From: Sphingobacteriaceae bacterium
GTDB taxonomy: Bacteria; Bacteroidota; Bacteroidia; B-17B0; Aurantibacillaceae
Direction of reading: 5' to 3'
DNA length: 64,000 nucleotides
Assembly (NCBI GenBank): GCA_947480015.1
Contig: CANKBS010000001.1
Span: 208,367-272,366 of the forward strand
Shown here in pieces: positions 52,558-60,269 of the stretch; position 1 is the first letter of the stretch, and the number at the start of each line of letters is the position of its first letter. Both the position numbers and the translations under genes were made by a program. The notes below the pieces were generated by a model. It ran no database searches. It worked only from the letters and a program-made list of their open reading frames with translations, and was not told where the DNA came from.

Positions 52558-53715
52558 ATGTCGCTTTACCATCATCCTACCAATTTGTTGAAGGCGCTTG
52601 CCGAGTGGGAACAGAACGGACTTTTAAGAAAGTTGCCGGAAGCTGTTCCTGAAATAGACTTTTACAGTAACGATTATTTGGGTTTTTCACGTTTGGGTTT
52701 ATTATACCGAAAATTACAAGAAGGTATCATTCACGATCAAAGCAACAAGCCCGATGCCCTTGTTAATGATGGTGCTAACAGTTCGCGCATGGTTAGCGGC
52801 AACAGTCATGTTATCGAAGAGGCTGAAAAACAGATCGCCATGTTTCATCATGCGCAGGCGGCTTTAATTTTTAATTCGGGTTATGATGCTAACCTAGGTT
52901 TGCTATCGGCGGTGCCTCAAAAAACCGATCTGATCATATGTGATGAGTTCGCAAACGCTTCCATTCAGGATGGCATTCGTTTAAGTCAGGCTACGCATTA
53001 CCGTTTTAAACACAATGATTTAGAGGACCTGGAAACATTGATCCATCGTCATCAGAAAAATTTTGATAATGTTTTTGTGGTGGTTGAAAGTGTTTATGCC
53101 CTGGATGGGGACACCGCGCCCTTATTGGAGTTAGCAGATATTTGTCAGGATACCAAAAATATTTTTTTGATCGTTGACGAAGCGCATGCCATTGGCGTAT
53201 TCGGAAAACAGGGTAGGGGATTATGTAACGCACTTTCTATTGAAAAAAATTGTTTTGCCCGGGTTTATACTTTTGGAAAAGCCATGGGTTCGCATGGCGC
53301 AGCAATTGTGGGCTCAGAGATGCTAAGAAATTACCTGATTAATTTTTCACGCTCCTTTATTTATACCTCAGCCTTGCCTCAGTCTAGTATTGAGGCCATT
53401 AAACATGCCTATCAGCTTCTTATTGAAACCAATCAAAAAGACCTCTTACATCAAAACATCGCTTATTTTTATACCAAAGGGGCAGCCCTAAAAAATTGCA
53501 TTAAAAGTCAAAGTGCCATTCACACCATGATGATCGGCAGTAACGAACAACTGGATAAAATCGGTCAGGAATTAGTTAAACATAAGGTGCATGCAAGGAT
53601 GATTAAAAGTCCGCATGTAAAATCGGGGACTGAGAGAATTCGGTTTTGTATTCATGCGTATAATACCAAAGCCGAAATTGATTTGTTGGTGAATGTGTTA
53701 TCGAATTTCAGGTGA
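52558..53715 (+). CDS. BioF-like 8-amino-7-oxononanoate synthase family enzyme
   Basis: A 385-residue PLP-dependent alpha-oxoamine synthase. Conserved features: FYSNDYLGFSR (36-45), NSSRMVSGNSH, FNSGYDANLG, DEAH (207-210) contacting the cofactor, and the Schiff-base lysine K241 in FGKAMGSHGAAI. BioF condenses pimeloyl-ACP/CoA with alanine in biotin synthesis; related members make 2-amino-3-ketobutyrate or sphinganine. The SNDYLG start favours BioF, but no other bio gene is nearby, so substrate choice is open. The gene is bracketed by two copies of the GC-rich repeat. Confidence 0.82.
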   Translation: MSLYHHPTNLLKALAEWEQNGLLRKLPEAVPEIDFYSNDYLGFSRLGLLYRKLQEGIIHDQSNKPDALVNDGANSSRMVSGNSHVIEEAEKQIAMFHHAQAALIFNSGYDANLGLLSAVPQKTDLIICDEFANASIQDGIRLSQATHYRFKHNDLEDLETLIHRHQKNFDNVFVVVESVYALDGDTAPLLELADICQDTKNIFLIVDEAHAIGVFGKQGRGLCNALSIEKNCFARVYTFGKAMGSHGAAIVGSEMLRNYLINFSRSFIYTSALPQSSIEAIKHAYQLLIETNQKDLLHQNIAYFYTKGAALKNCIKSQSAIHTMMIGSNEQLDKIGQELVKHKVHARMIKSPHVKSGTERIRFCIHAYNTKAEIDLLVNVLSNFR

Positions 53716-53740
53716 CTAATTAAACTCTCGCAAAGTGTTG

Positions 53741-53934
53741 TTTTTTTTTGGGCGCCCGGGCGGGCTGCGCCGGGCTCAAGGCACAGGCCGGCTCATCAAG
53801 CCACAGGCTTGCTGCCCTGCTGCGGTTTTTTTGCAGCCAAAAGAGGCAGGCTGCAAAAAGAACTAAACCTGTCACACAAGCAGGCGCATCAAGCCACTGG
53901 CTTGATGCCCTATCCCTGGCGCTCAGATGATTTT
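53741..53934. repeat. GC-rich structured repeat element, copy B
   Basis: Begins TTTTTTTTTGGGCGCC (53741-53756), then CGGGCTGCGCCGGGCTC. Hairpin TTTTTTGCAGCC (53827-53838) with GGCTGCAAAAA (53849-53859) is at the position of the second hairpin of copy A, with an A-T pair replacing a C-G pair. GAACTAAACC follows, then an extra perfect hairpin GCATCAAGCC-ACT-GGCTTGATGC (53886-53908) and the tail CTATCCCTGGCGCTCAG. Small open frames inside are by-products. Confidence 0.85.
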
Positions 53935-54149
53935 AAACTCAAGGTTAATGCCGTTAATTTAGATTTAAAAATTAAAATCTATTGCTTATTTTGATAAAAG
54001 AATGATTTCCCGCAAATTTAAACATCACTATTTTTTGCCTCACTTTATTCATTGCCACTTTAGATTAATGGAAGTTTTCAAACACAAATCATCGGAATTA
54101 AAGTAGAAGACTAATATCATAAAATTTCGCGAATTAATCTAAACAATCA
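53935..54149. other. Intergenic remainder before the PAP2 gene
   Basis: AT-rich, no gene or repeat recognised. The 53716-54149 gap is otherwise occupied by copy B of the GC-rich element. Confidence 0.45.
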
Positions 54150-54740
54150 TCACTTCCCATTCACCGCTTTATCCAGCTTCCACGTTAATAAACCTGAGGC
54201 AATACCTAGGAGCATACCGCCCAGCACATCGCTTGGGTAATGCACGCCCAGGCGCATGCGAGAATAGCCCACAAAACCGGCATACAAAAAGGAAGAAGTA
54301 GTGACATAAGGATTTTTACAACTTAAGCTCAGTGCTGTGGCAGTGGCAAAAGCGGCCGTGGTATGTCCGCTGGGAAATGAAAATGGACCAACGCCAAAAT
54401 CGCGTTGCGTGATATCATTCGGGTAATCTTTAAACGGACGATGTCGGTTCACCAGATATTTTAATCCTGTTGCGCTTAATGCTGCAAAGCCAATGGTGAT
54501 AGCGCTTTTGTAGCCATTACGCATCATGACCTCATCTTTATTACGGTAACCACTGTACCAAATTTCGACCACCGAAATTGGCATCGCCGGCATCACTGAA
54601 AAGGAAAGGCCTTTCATGCCCTTATCCCACAACGGCATATCGTTTTTATTGAGTGTTCTTAAAATTCGAAAATCTAGATTCTGAGTCTTATAAAAGCTCA
54701 AACAAAAAACAAAAAGTAAAGTAAAACAGATCGATTGCAT
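54150..54740 (-). CDS. PAP2-family phosphatase, exported/membrane
   Basis: A 196-residue membrane phosphatase (ATG at 54740; the longer form from an upstream TTG is unsupported). The three PAP2 signatures are present: KYLVNRHRPF, PSGHTTAAFA and SRMRLGVHYPSDVLGG, with the phosphate-binding and nucleophilic histidines. Likely dephosphorylates a lipid phosphate such as undecaprenyl pyrophosphate or phosphatidic acid. An N-terminal hydrophobic segment (1-20) resembles a signal peptide. Single gene, divergent from the next exported protein gene. Confidence 0.92.
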   Translation of the reverse strand: MQSICFTLLFVFCLSFYKTQNLDFRILRTLNKNDMPLWDKGMKGLSFSVMPAMPISVVEIWYSGYRNKDEVMMRNGYKSAITIGFAALSATGLKYLVNRHRPFKDYPNDITQRDFGVGPFSFPSGHTTAAFATATALSLSCKNPYVTTSSFLYAGFVGYSRMRLGVHYPSDVLGGMLLGIASGLLTWKLDKAVNGK

Positions 54741-54828
54741 TATTTTTTCTCTCAACGAATGTAAAACAAATTACGACTAGATGTAACTAATTTATGCCCA
54801 AGAGTTATTAGAGTAAAACATATACGCC

Positions 54829-55680
54829 ATGAAAAAACTCCTTTTAAGCGCTTGTCTTGCTCTGAGCCTCAATGCCACCGCGCGACACCAACAAATGAGC
54901 CTGCAGCAAGCGATTTTCCGTCATTTAATAACCAGTAAAGTGATGAGTACCGGTGCCTATCAGGGATTTTGCATGTACATCCAACTCGGTAACCGTGGCC
55001 AGGATTCGTTAATCCTCACGTTGGAGGCAGGTCGTTGCCTTAATTCCTTGGATGATCAGTTTCAAGATATTTTAGTAACCAAAGAAGAAGTGATTGTTTT
55101 GAGCCGATTGCAAATAAAGAAAATTAAGGTAAAGGGTTATTGTTGCCAAGCTTCCAATCGTTGTCCAAATGCAAATGCTGTTTACGGTATCAATAAATTG
55201 GCCGATAGCAATTTGGTTTGTATAGCCAGGTATTTAAGCCGCTCAAATTATCCGCCTGCTATTGAACAGATGGCCGTTTGGAGCATTAGCGATAAATACA
55301 GTATTGCTTCTGTTTGTGATAATCGGGATAATTCTTTTTTAGAGCTGAGGCAGTATTTAGCGAATTTAAAAGGAGAAAAATTACCTTGGTATACCATTCA
55401 ATGTTACAGTTATGTTTACCGAAATGGCGCCATCACTACCTTTCCGCAGTTTTTAAAAGGAAAATTAAACTATACAAATGAAAAAGAAAATTATGCCACG
55501 CTTTCCATTTGTGATGCATTTGGCAGAGCGGTATGTGAATTCAAAAGCCAATGGTTATTAGTTGGTGACAATCAGAATTATGACCTTAACATCCCGATAA
55601 AGGGACTGGCTAAAGGAAAATATAAAATCGCATTAAGTACAGCGGATAAGAAATTGGCGGAGGAAAGCTTCGAGATTTAA
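54829..55680 (+). CDS. Exported protein of unknown function
   Basis: A 283-residue protein with a signal peptide (LSLNATAR). Residues 25-120 form a charged beta-rich region (GAYQGFCMYIQLGNRGQDSL, then KIKVKGYCCQASNRCPN) with several cysteines near 105-120. The C-terminal 70 residues (YATLSICDAFGRAVCEFK, then IPIKGLAKGKYKIALST) look like a T9SS-type or Ig-like fold but lack the final lysine-rich ending of a clear sorting domain. Function unknown. It stands alone between divergent PAP2 and the downstream TerC gene. Confidence 0.75.
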   Translation: MKKLLLSACLALSLNATARHQQMSLQQAIFRHLITSKVMSTGAYQGFCMYIQLGNRGQDSLILTLEAGRCLNSLDDQFQDILVTKEEVIVLSRLQIKKIKVKGYCCQASNRCPNANAVYGINKLADSNLVCIARYLSRSNYPPAIEQMAVWSISDKYSIASVCDNRDNSFLELRQYLANLKGEKLPWYTIQCYSYVYRNGAITTFPQFLKGKLNYTNEKENYATLSICDAFGRAVCEFKSQWLLVGDNQNYDLNIPIKGLAKGKYKIALSTADKKLAEESFEI

Positions 55681-55910
55681 CAACCACCCGGTAGGACAGC
55701 CTTTAGGTTCGATTTTTTGTACTTTTCACCTGCCTTAACAAACGAACATGGTTGGTAACGAATTCATGGCACACCATAACTATACTATGAACATGGGTGC
55801 TGTCGGGCAACTCAGTATAGCTTTATTTCAATAGGCCAGCCCTAGCCAACCTGCGCCAGTCTCAGCATGTTTTACCTGCGCATAGGCATAAAAAGTAAAG
55901 CGCAAAATCC

Positions 55911-55943
55911 TTTATCACCAGCCTGATTTATTTAATATCTTTG
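55911..55943 (+). promoter_or_regulatory. Candidate promoter of the TerC gene
   Basis: TTTA (55911-55914) and TATCTTTG (55936-55943), spacer 21. The -33 box deviates from TTTG; the -7 box is a perfect match, 16 bases before the ATG. Confidence 0.5.
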
Positions 55944-55959
55944 TCGAAATTTAATTTAA

Positions 55960-56754
55960 ATGCACACTTGGTCCACGGAAATGTCCGCTTTATTTTCAAT
56001 ACAAGGTATCATCGGTTTAGTCACCCTATCCGTTTTAGAAATCATCTTAGGGATCGATAACATTATCTTTATCTCCATTGCCGTAAACAAACTTCCCTTA
56101 CACCAACAAAAAAAGGCCCGTACCTTGGGCCTCACATTGGCGCTAGTCGTGCGCTCAGTGCTTTTGTTATTTGTGGGATGGATCGCCGGCTTAAAAGAAC
56201 CGCTTTTTCATCTGGGCGCTTATGGGGTAAGTGGTAAAAGCCTGATCTTGATTGGAGGCGGGCTTTTCTTATTAATTAAAACCTGGCAAGAGATTATGGA
56301 AAAAATTTATACCGATGAAGATGAGATTGAATATAAGGATAAAGGAAAGAACAATTTTTTAGCCATCATTTTGCAAATCATCATCATTGATTTTGTGTTT
56401 AGTTTCGACAGTATCCTTGCTGCCGTGGGGGTAAGCGGTATCGTGTCAATCATGATCGGTGCAGTAGTAATTAGTATGATTCTCATGATCCTTTTCAGCG
56501 GTGGGGTATCGGACTTTATCAATAAAAATCAAAGCATTAAAATGATCGCCTTGGTATTTTTACTCGCCATTGGCGGTATCCTCCTTGCCGAAGGATTAAT
56601 AGACTGCTACAATTTTACGGTACCCGAAGAAAAACACCTCGAACTCAATAAAAACTACGCCTATATCGCCCTAGCCTTTGCCATGCTCATTGAAGCTTTT
56701 AATATGCAGGAAAGAAAAGTGAAAAGGAAACGTGATCTTGAACTGAAAGATTGA
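55960..56754 (+). CDS. TerC-family integral membrane protein
   Basis: A 264-residue inner-membrane protein with seven helices and the family's acidic sites: LEIILGIDNIIFISI (residues 28-42) and IDFVFSFDSILAAVGV (about 143-158), where aspartates sit within helices. TerC/Alx-type proteins are tied to tellurite resistance and manganese export, including metal loading of secreted enzymes. A cytoplasmic acidic loop (YTDEDEIEYKDKG) separates helices 3 and 4. No tellurite operon is adjacent. An ATG at 55981 (MSALF) is an alternative start. Confidence 0.93.
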   Translation: MHTWSTEMSALFSIQGIIGLVTLSVLEIILGIDNIIFISIAVNKLPLHQQKKARTLGLTLALVVRSVLLLFVGWIAGLKEPLFHLGAYGVSGKSLILIGGGLFLLIKTWQEIMEKIYTDEDEIEYKDKGKNNFLAIILQIIIIDFVFSFDSILAAVGVSGIVSIMIGAVVISMILMILFSGGVSDFINKNQSIKMIALVFLLAIGGILLAEGLIDCYNFTVPEEKHLELNKNYAYIALAFAMLIEAFNMQERKVKRKRDLELKD

Positions 56755-56850
56755 CAGATTGAAGATTGCAGATTGCAAATTGCAGATTAGAGATTAAAGA
56801 TTAGAGATTGAGGAATACTAAACACTAAGCACTAAACACTAAGCACTAAA
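56755..56850. repeat. AT-rich imperfect tandem strings (AGATTGCAGATT and CTAAACACTAAGCA)
   Basis: Directly after the TerC stop, AGATTGA/AGATTGC recurs about nine times with a 6-9 base period (56756-56810), then ACTAAACACTAAGC recurs to 56850, overlapping the stop end of the convergent membrane-protein gene. The second string resembles those at 1662-1700, 59130-59310 and 60228-60262. Confidence 0.7.
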
Positions 56851-57861
56851 AACTGCCAAAGCCTTAACTTCCTTAATAAGTTGAAAGATGACATAAGGTA
56901 CTATTAAGTAAAAATACCTTCCCATATTATTCCCATGTCCAGCAGCTAAACAAATAATAGTTAATTGTAAAAAAATCAAAAACACGATTAATAAATTATA
57001 CTTATCCGTCTCCAAGCCTTTAAACCTTTTGTAAAAAACTACTGCCAGATAAATAAAAAATAAATTCATGGTCATGGCTGTTTGTTTTATAAAATCAAAA
57101 TCTGGTAATTTAAATTGCATAAAAGTATCCATTAAAAAACCTGTCGAAGCTTGATGATCTAGTGCCGGCGTATAAAAAACAGTCTTCCTTAAAACATAAT
57201 AAATCAAAAATGAAATCGTTGCTGCGATCAGCATTGTGAAGTAGAAACGCTTTTCTCTATTTTTAATCAAATCCATAAAAGCCATCAAGCCCAAAGCCAT
57301 TAAGAGGTATTCGCGTTGAAAAATTAAAACCATAATGGGTGCCATAACCCAATAACTTTTATTCAAATACAAATGAAAACCAATGGCAAAAAGTAAAACT
57401 GAAAACGCATCGGTTAATGGCATGAGCTCATAAAACACGGTTCCAAAACCCAATAAATATAGTACCCCCCCAAACAATGAAATTAAAAAACCTCCCACAT
57501 GTTTTTTAATAGTGATATATAATTGCAGACAGGTAGCCGCCACGCATAAATAATTAAAAAACACCGCACAAAAAAACACCGACTTCAAAAACCCCCAGCT
57601 CGCATATTTATCAAAGACAATAACCGTATCGTATGAAAAACCAAGTTCATAAAACAGATGCACAAGGGATGCACCAGCCAAACGCATATTAAAAGGCGCA
57701 TTGACATTGCCTATGTCCCAATTAAAATACAGGCGGTAATATTGAAAAAAATCATGGGCCAGCGGCTCCGGATCGCCGTATTTATAAACGAAATAAAATA
57801 AAGGGAAACCCAGGATTAAGAAAAAAAAGTAAAGTACTGTGTGATGTAAAACCTTCGCCAT
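56839..57861 (-). CDS. Polytopic membrane protein of unknown function
   Basis: A 340-residue protein (ATG at 57861, MAKVLHHTV; the TTG-initiated form is 7 residues longer) with about nine hydrophobic helices from the N-terminus to the C-terminus. Periplasmic-type features such as PEPLAHDFFQYYRLYFNWDIG and FNMRLAGASLVHLFYELGF after helix 1, and LMPLTDAF, are reminiscent of GT-C glycosyltransferase-like or Wzy-like membrane proteins, but no signature motif can be claimed. It overlaps the AT-rich repeat at its 3' end. Function unknown. Confidence 0.75.
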   Translation of the reverse strand: MAKVLHHTVLYFFFLILGFPLFYFVYKYGDPEPLAHDFFQYYRLYFNWDIGNVNAPFNMRLAGASLVHLFYELGFSYDTVIVFDKYASWGFLKSVFFCAVFFNYLCVAATCLQLYITIKKHVGGFLISLFGGVLYLLGFGTVFYELMPLTDAFSVLLFAIGFHLYLNKSYWVMAPIMVLIFQREYLLMALGLMAFMDLIKNREKRFYFTMLIAATISFLIYYVLRKTVFYTPALDHQASTGFLMDTFMQFKLPDFDFIKQTAMTMNLFFIYLAVVFYKRFKGLETDKYNLLIVFLIFLQLTIICLAAGHGNNMGRYFYLIVPYVIFQLIKEVKALAVFSA

Positions 57862-57961
57862 TTTTATTATCCGGTCACGCAAATTACGTATTTTTTATTG
57901 GAACCTAACTCAAAAGCGCTTTGCAATTTATTTCGTAGAGCCTCAACTTGTTTTCTGTTTT

Positions 57962-58125
57962 ATGATGGCGCTCGAGCGGGCCTTCACTGCAGCCTCGCTT
58001 GCCATTCGCACGCGTTGTAGGCTTGCAGGGGCTTTCCCGCTTAGGCGGCAAAGCCGCTTCAGCCAACAAAGCGTATGCAAATGGCTACGCGCGGGCTTTC
58101 GTTCAGTCCCTAGCGCCCCCAGGCT
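57962..58125. repeat. GC-rich structured repeat element, probable copy C
   Basis: GATGGCGCTCGAGCGGGCC (57964-57982) through GTCCCTAGCGCCCC (near 58106-58119). Contains AGGCGGC-AAA-GCCGCTT (about 58043-58059). The tail TCCCTAGCGC resembles TCCCTGGCGC of copy B. Head and inner hairpins differ, so homology to copies A and B is probable rather than certain. The apparent 70-residue open frame here is a by-product. Confidence 0.6.
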
Positions 58126-58476
58126 TTTTAATACCTCCCATTTTCTGTTGCTTTTAAAAATTGTCAGCTTGTAATTCCACCGAAAAAAGAATCTTACCCC
58201 ACCTTTTCTGGTAATCTATAGGCGTTTGTTCATCAAAGCAAATGGATTAACCAGGGTCCCGGGCTTTTTTGAATATTAACTGCTTAGCCAACGTAATTTA
58301 AACGCAAGCTTTGCTCAAAAAAAACAAGAATAGGCCAATAAGCTAAAAAACCAGACTTTTATCACATAAATGCCGGTATTTTGCCATTTAAGCCGAATAT
58401 TCGTACAAAATCGCAACCAATACCCCCATTTTTTAGCAGCTTCTTCCTAAAAGGTTTTTTTAAAAAAAATTCGCTG
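58126..58476. other. AT-rich gap before the regulator gene
   Basis: No gene recognised. A short minus-strand open frame is not supported. The gap 57862-58586 as a whole holds the GC-rich element, the 18-bp palindrome and the promoter of the regulator. Confidence 0.45.
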
Positions 58477-58494
58477 TAAGACAGTACTGTCTTA
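58477..58494. promoter_or_regulatory. Perfect 18-bp palindrome, candidate operator
   Basis: TAAGACAGTACTGTCTTA, exactly self-complementary, 29 bases upstream of the -33 box of the regulator gene. A second CTGTC...GACAG arrangement overlaps its right side (58488-58502). Perfect dyads of this size near a winged-helix gene are typical of dimeric repressor sites; which protein binds is unknown. Confidence 0.55.
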
Positions 58495-58523
58495 ATTGAC
58501 AGACCTATTTTCAGCTCTAAAAA

Positions 58524-58555
58524 TTTGGTACTATTAATTAATTTTTGCATATTTG
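58524..58555 (+). promoter_or_regulatory. Candidate promoter of the winged-helix regulator and following genes
   Basis: TTTG at 58524-58527 and CATATTTG at 58548-58555, spacer 20. The -7 box differs from TAnnTTTG at the first base. The ATG of the regulator lies 31 bases downstream. Confidence 0.5.
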
Positions 58556-58586
58556 TGACATACAACGAGTAATTTTACTACTCAAT

Positions 58587-59123
58587 ATGATTGAAACGCT
58601 CATTTCCTCAAAAACACGCATTAAGCTTTTGCTCAAGTTTTTCTTGAACAGCAAAAACACCGCTTATTTGCGAAATTTAGAGGAGGAATTCGGAGAATCA
58701 ACCAATGCCATTCGTTTGGAGTTAAACAAATTTGAAAAAGCAGGGTTTCTGGTCACCAGTTCCGAAGGCAATAAAAAAATATTTACCGTCAATATCAAAC
58801 ACCCATTATTTTCCCATATCAATAAAATCATCATGAAAATGACCGGTTTAGAGTATGTGGTGGATTATGTTTTACAACGCATAGGCGATTTGGAAAAAGT
58901 ATACCTGGTAGGAAATTTATCAAAAGGCCAGAATACCCAAATCATTGACCTGGTATTGGTAGGCGACAATTTGAATAAAACTTTTTTAATAGAACAAATA
59001 GAGAAAGCAGAAAAGAAAATCGATAAAAAGATTCGTTATGTACATTACGGATCGGCGGAGTTTGAGCTTTCTAAAATAAAAGAACCGGGCATGCATCCCT
59101 TGCTGATCTGGAGCAAGGAATAG
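58587..59123 (+). CDS. Winged-helix transcriptional regulator with nucleotidyltransferase-like domain
   Basis: A 178-residue protein (ATG at 58587, MIETLISSKTRIKLL). Residues 1-75 form an ArsR/MarR-like winged helix: RIKLLLKFFLN, LRNLEEEFGESTNAIRLELNKFEKAGF and the wing GNKKIFTVNI. Residues 85-178 resemble a nucleotidyltransferase fold (VYLVGNLSKGQNTQIIDLVLVGDN), but the GSRARG-type catalytic motif is not evident. The family is common upstream of Bacteroidota capsule loci and is presumed to control them. It lies about 100 bases downstream of the 18-bp palindrome. Confidence 0.82.
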   Translation: MIETLISSKTRIKLLLKFFLNSKNTAYLRNLEEEFGESTNAIRLELNKFEKAGFLVTSSEGNKKIFTVNIKHPLFSHINKIIMKMTGLEYVVDYVLQRIGDLEKVYLVGNLSKGQNTQIIDLVLVGDNLNKTFLIEQIEKAEKKIDKKIRYVHYGSAEFELSKIKEPGMHPLLIWSKE

Positions 59124-59129
59124 TTATTA

Positions 59130-59312
59130 GTTTTAAGTCCTTAGTTTTTAATAAAAACGAGGTCTAAAATATAAAACTCATAACTAAACACTAAAAACTA
59201 AACACTCATCTGTGACTGAGGAGGCGAAGCCATGGAAGAGTTATAAGTTTTTAGGGCTTAGTTTTTAATAAAACATTCAATTGATCATTAAGAACTAAAA
59301 ACTCAGTTTAAA
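59130..59312. repeat. AT-rich imperfect strings CTAAAAACTAAACACT
   Basis: Two clusters (about 59130-59205 and 59236-59310) of TTAGTTTTTA and ACTAAACACTAAAAACT units in both orientations, separated by a short GC-richer stretch (CTGTGACTGAGGAGGCGAAGCC). Identical strings recur at 60228-60262 and, more weakly, at 1662-1700, 46323-46350 and 56810-56850. Confidence 0.7.
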
Positions 59313-59582
59313 ATGAAAAAGCAGGCTATGAAAAAATTTATATTAGAACATCAAACTTTGTTCTGGTATACACCTGCCAAAGAACGTGAGAATATTAGCG
59401 ATGAGTTATTACTCGAAACTATTTTAAATTATGCTGAACTTACTACTATAACGGAATGTTTTCAAATTATGGGTCTGCCAAAAGCAAAAAAGGTTTTTAG
59501 TGAAATTACCGGCCGTAAAAAGGGAAATCTATACCCGGAAATACATCATTTATTTTCAGAATATTTTAAAAAGATTGCATAA
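59313..59582 (+). CDS. Putative antitoxin of an AbiEii-type pair
   Basis: An 89-residue, charged, helical protein (MKKQAMKKFILEHQTLFWYTP, then ISDELLLETILNYAELTTITECFQIMG). Its pattern (FWYTP, ISDELLLETILNY, then a C-terminal YFKKI) is one I associate with the small proteins preceding AbiEii-type nucleotidyltransferases in Bacteroidota. Its stop overlaps the next gene by eight bases, so the two are translationally coupled, as expected for an antitoxin upstream of a toxin. No DNA-binding motif is evident. Neutralising activity is inferred from arrangement only. Confidence 0.6.
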   Translation: MKKQAMKKFILEHQTLFWYTPAKERENISDELLLETILNYAELTTITECFQIMGLPKAKKVFSEITGRKKGNLYPEIHHLFSEYFKKIA

Positions 59583-60186
59583 ACAGATTTTAAATAAGGA
59601 TCAGATTAATTTACTACCTCTGGTAAAAGAATTTAGCAGAAGCTTTTATCTAGTAGGTGGAACTGCCATCGCCTTACAAATCGGACATAGGCGTTCGATT
59701 GACTTTGATTTATTTAAGGCTACAGAACTCAATCATAAACTCATCTTAGACAAAATCGCAAAGAAGAATTTAAAACCCACAGTAACTAGGCGGGTTGAAG
59801 AACAAATGAACTTAATGATCAATAATGTTAAGTTTACTTTTTTCCATTACCCCTTCCCCATTAAGCCGGTAGTAAAATTCGAAAAATCAATAAAAATGCC
59901 AACTTTACTTGAACTGGCTGCCATGAAAGCATACGCTTTGGGTCGTCGTTCTAAATGGAAAGATTATGTTGACCTTTATTATATCCTAACTTCTTATCAT
60001 ACTATACAAGAAATTTCAAATACCGCTGAAATAATCTACGGTCAATTATTTTCTGAAAAACAATTTAGAGCACAACTTTGTTTTTTTAATGATATTGACT
60101 CTGATGAAAAAGTTGAGTTTCTGGTTAAAGAACCAAGTGAAAATGCAATAAAAAAAAAGCTAACAGACTTGGCAATAAATTTTTGA
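59575..60186 (+). CDS. AbiEii/MenT-type nucleotidyltransferase toxin
   Basis: A 203-residue nucleotidyltransferase of the AbiEii/AbiGii family. The motif LVGGTAIALQIGHRRSIDFDLF gives the GG and DxD residues that hold the nucleotide and metal; later PTLLELAAMKAYALGRRSKWKDYVDLYYIL supplies the family's second conserved block. I place the start at TTG 59575 (LHKQILNKDQ), which overlaps the upstream stop by eight bases; a GTG at 59500 lies inside the antitoxin gene. Members block growth by modifying tRNA or related targets in type IV toxin-antitoxin or abortive-infection systems. Confidence 0.85.
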   Translation: MHKQILNKDQINLLPLVKEFSRSFYLVGGTAIALQIGHRRSIDFDLFKATELNHKLILDKIAKKNLKPTVTRRVEEQMNLMINNVKFTFFHYPFPIKPVVKFEKSIKMPTLLELAAMKAYALGRRSKWKDYVDLYYILTSYHTIQEISNTAEIIYGQLFSEKQFRAQLCFFNDIDSDEKVEFLVKEPSENAIKKKLTDLAINF

Positions 60187-60227
60187 TGCTGAAATTTTGT
60201 ATCATTTAAAAAAAAGTGCTAAAATAA

Positions 60228-60262
60228 AGAACTCATTATTAAACACTAAAAACTAATTCTTA
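60228..60262. repeat. AT-rich string TTAAACACTAAAAACTAATTC
   Basis: A single copy of the same CACTAAAAACTAA string seen at 59130-59310, immediately upstream of the GxxExxY gene. Confidence 0.55.
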
Positions 60263-60269
60263 AAAATTT

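Noticed and set aside
53748..53994. Two short plus-strand open frames in the GC-rich element after the BioF-like gene
   Set aside because: They lie entirely within the structured repeat, have no family resemblance and overlap each other in different frames.
55748..55834. 28-residue plus-strand frame in the gap before TerC
   Set aside because: Too short, no promoter, and no recognisable conservation.
57962..58174. 70-residue plus-strand open frame
   Set aside because: By-product of the GC-rich element C; no conserved motif.
58362..58565. Short minus-strand frame opposite the regulator's promoter
   Set aside because: Overlaps the palindrome and promoter; no conserved sequence and atypical composition.
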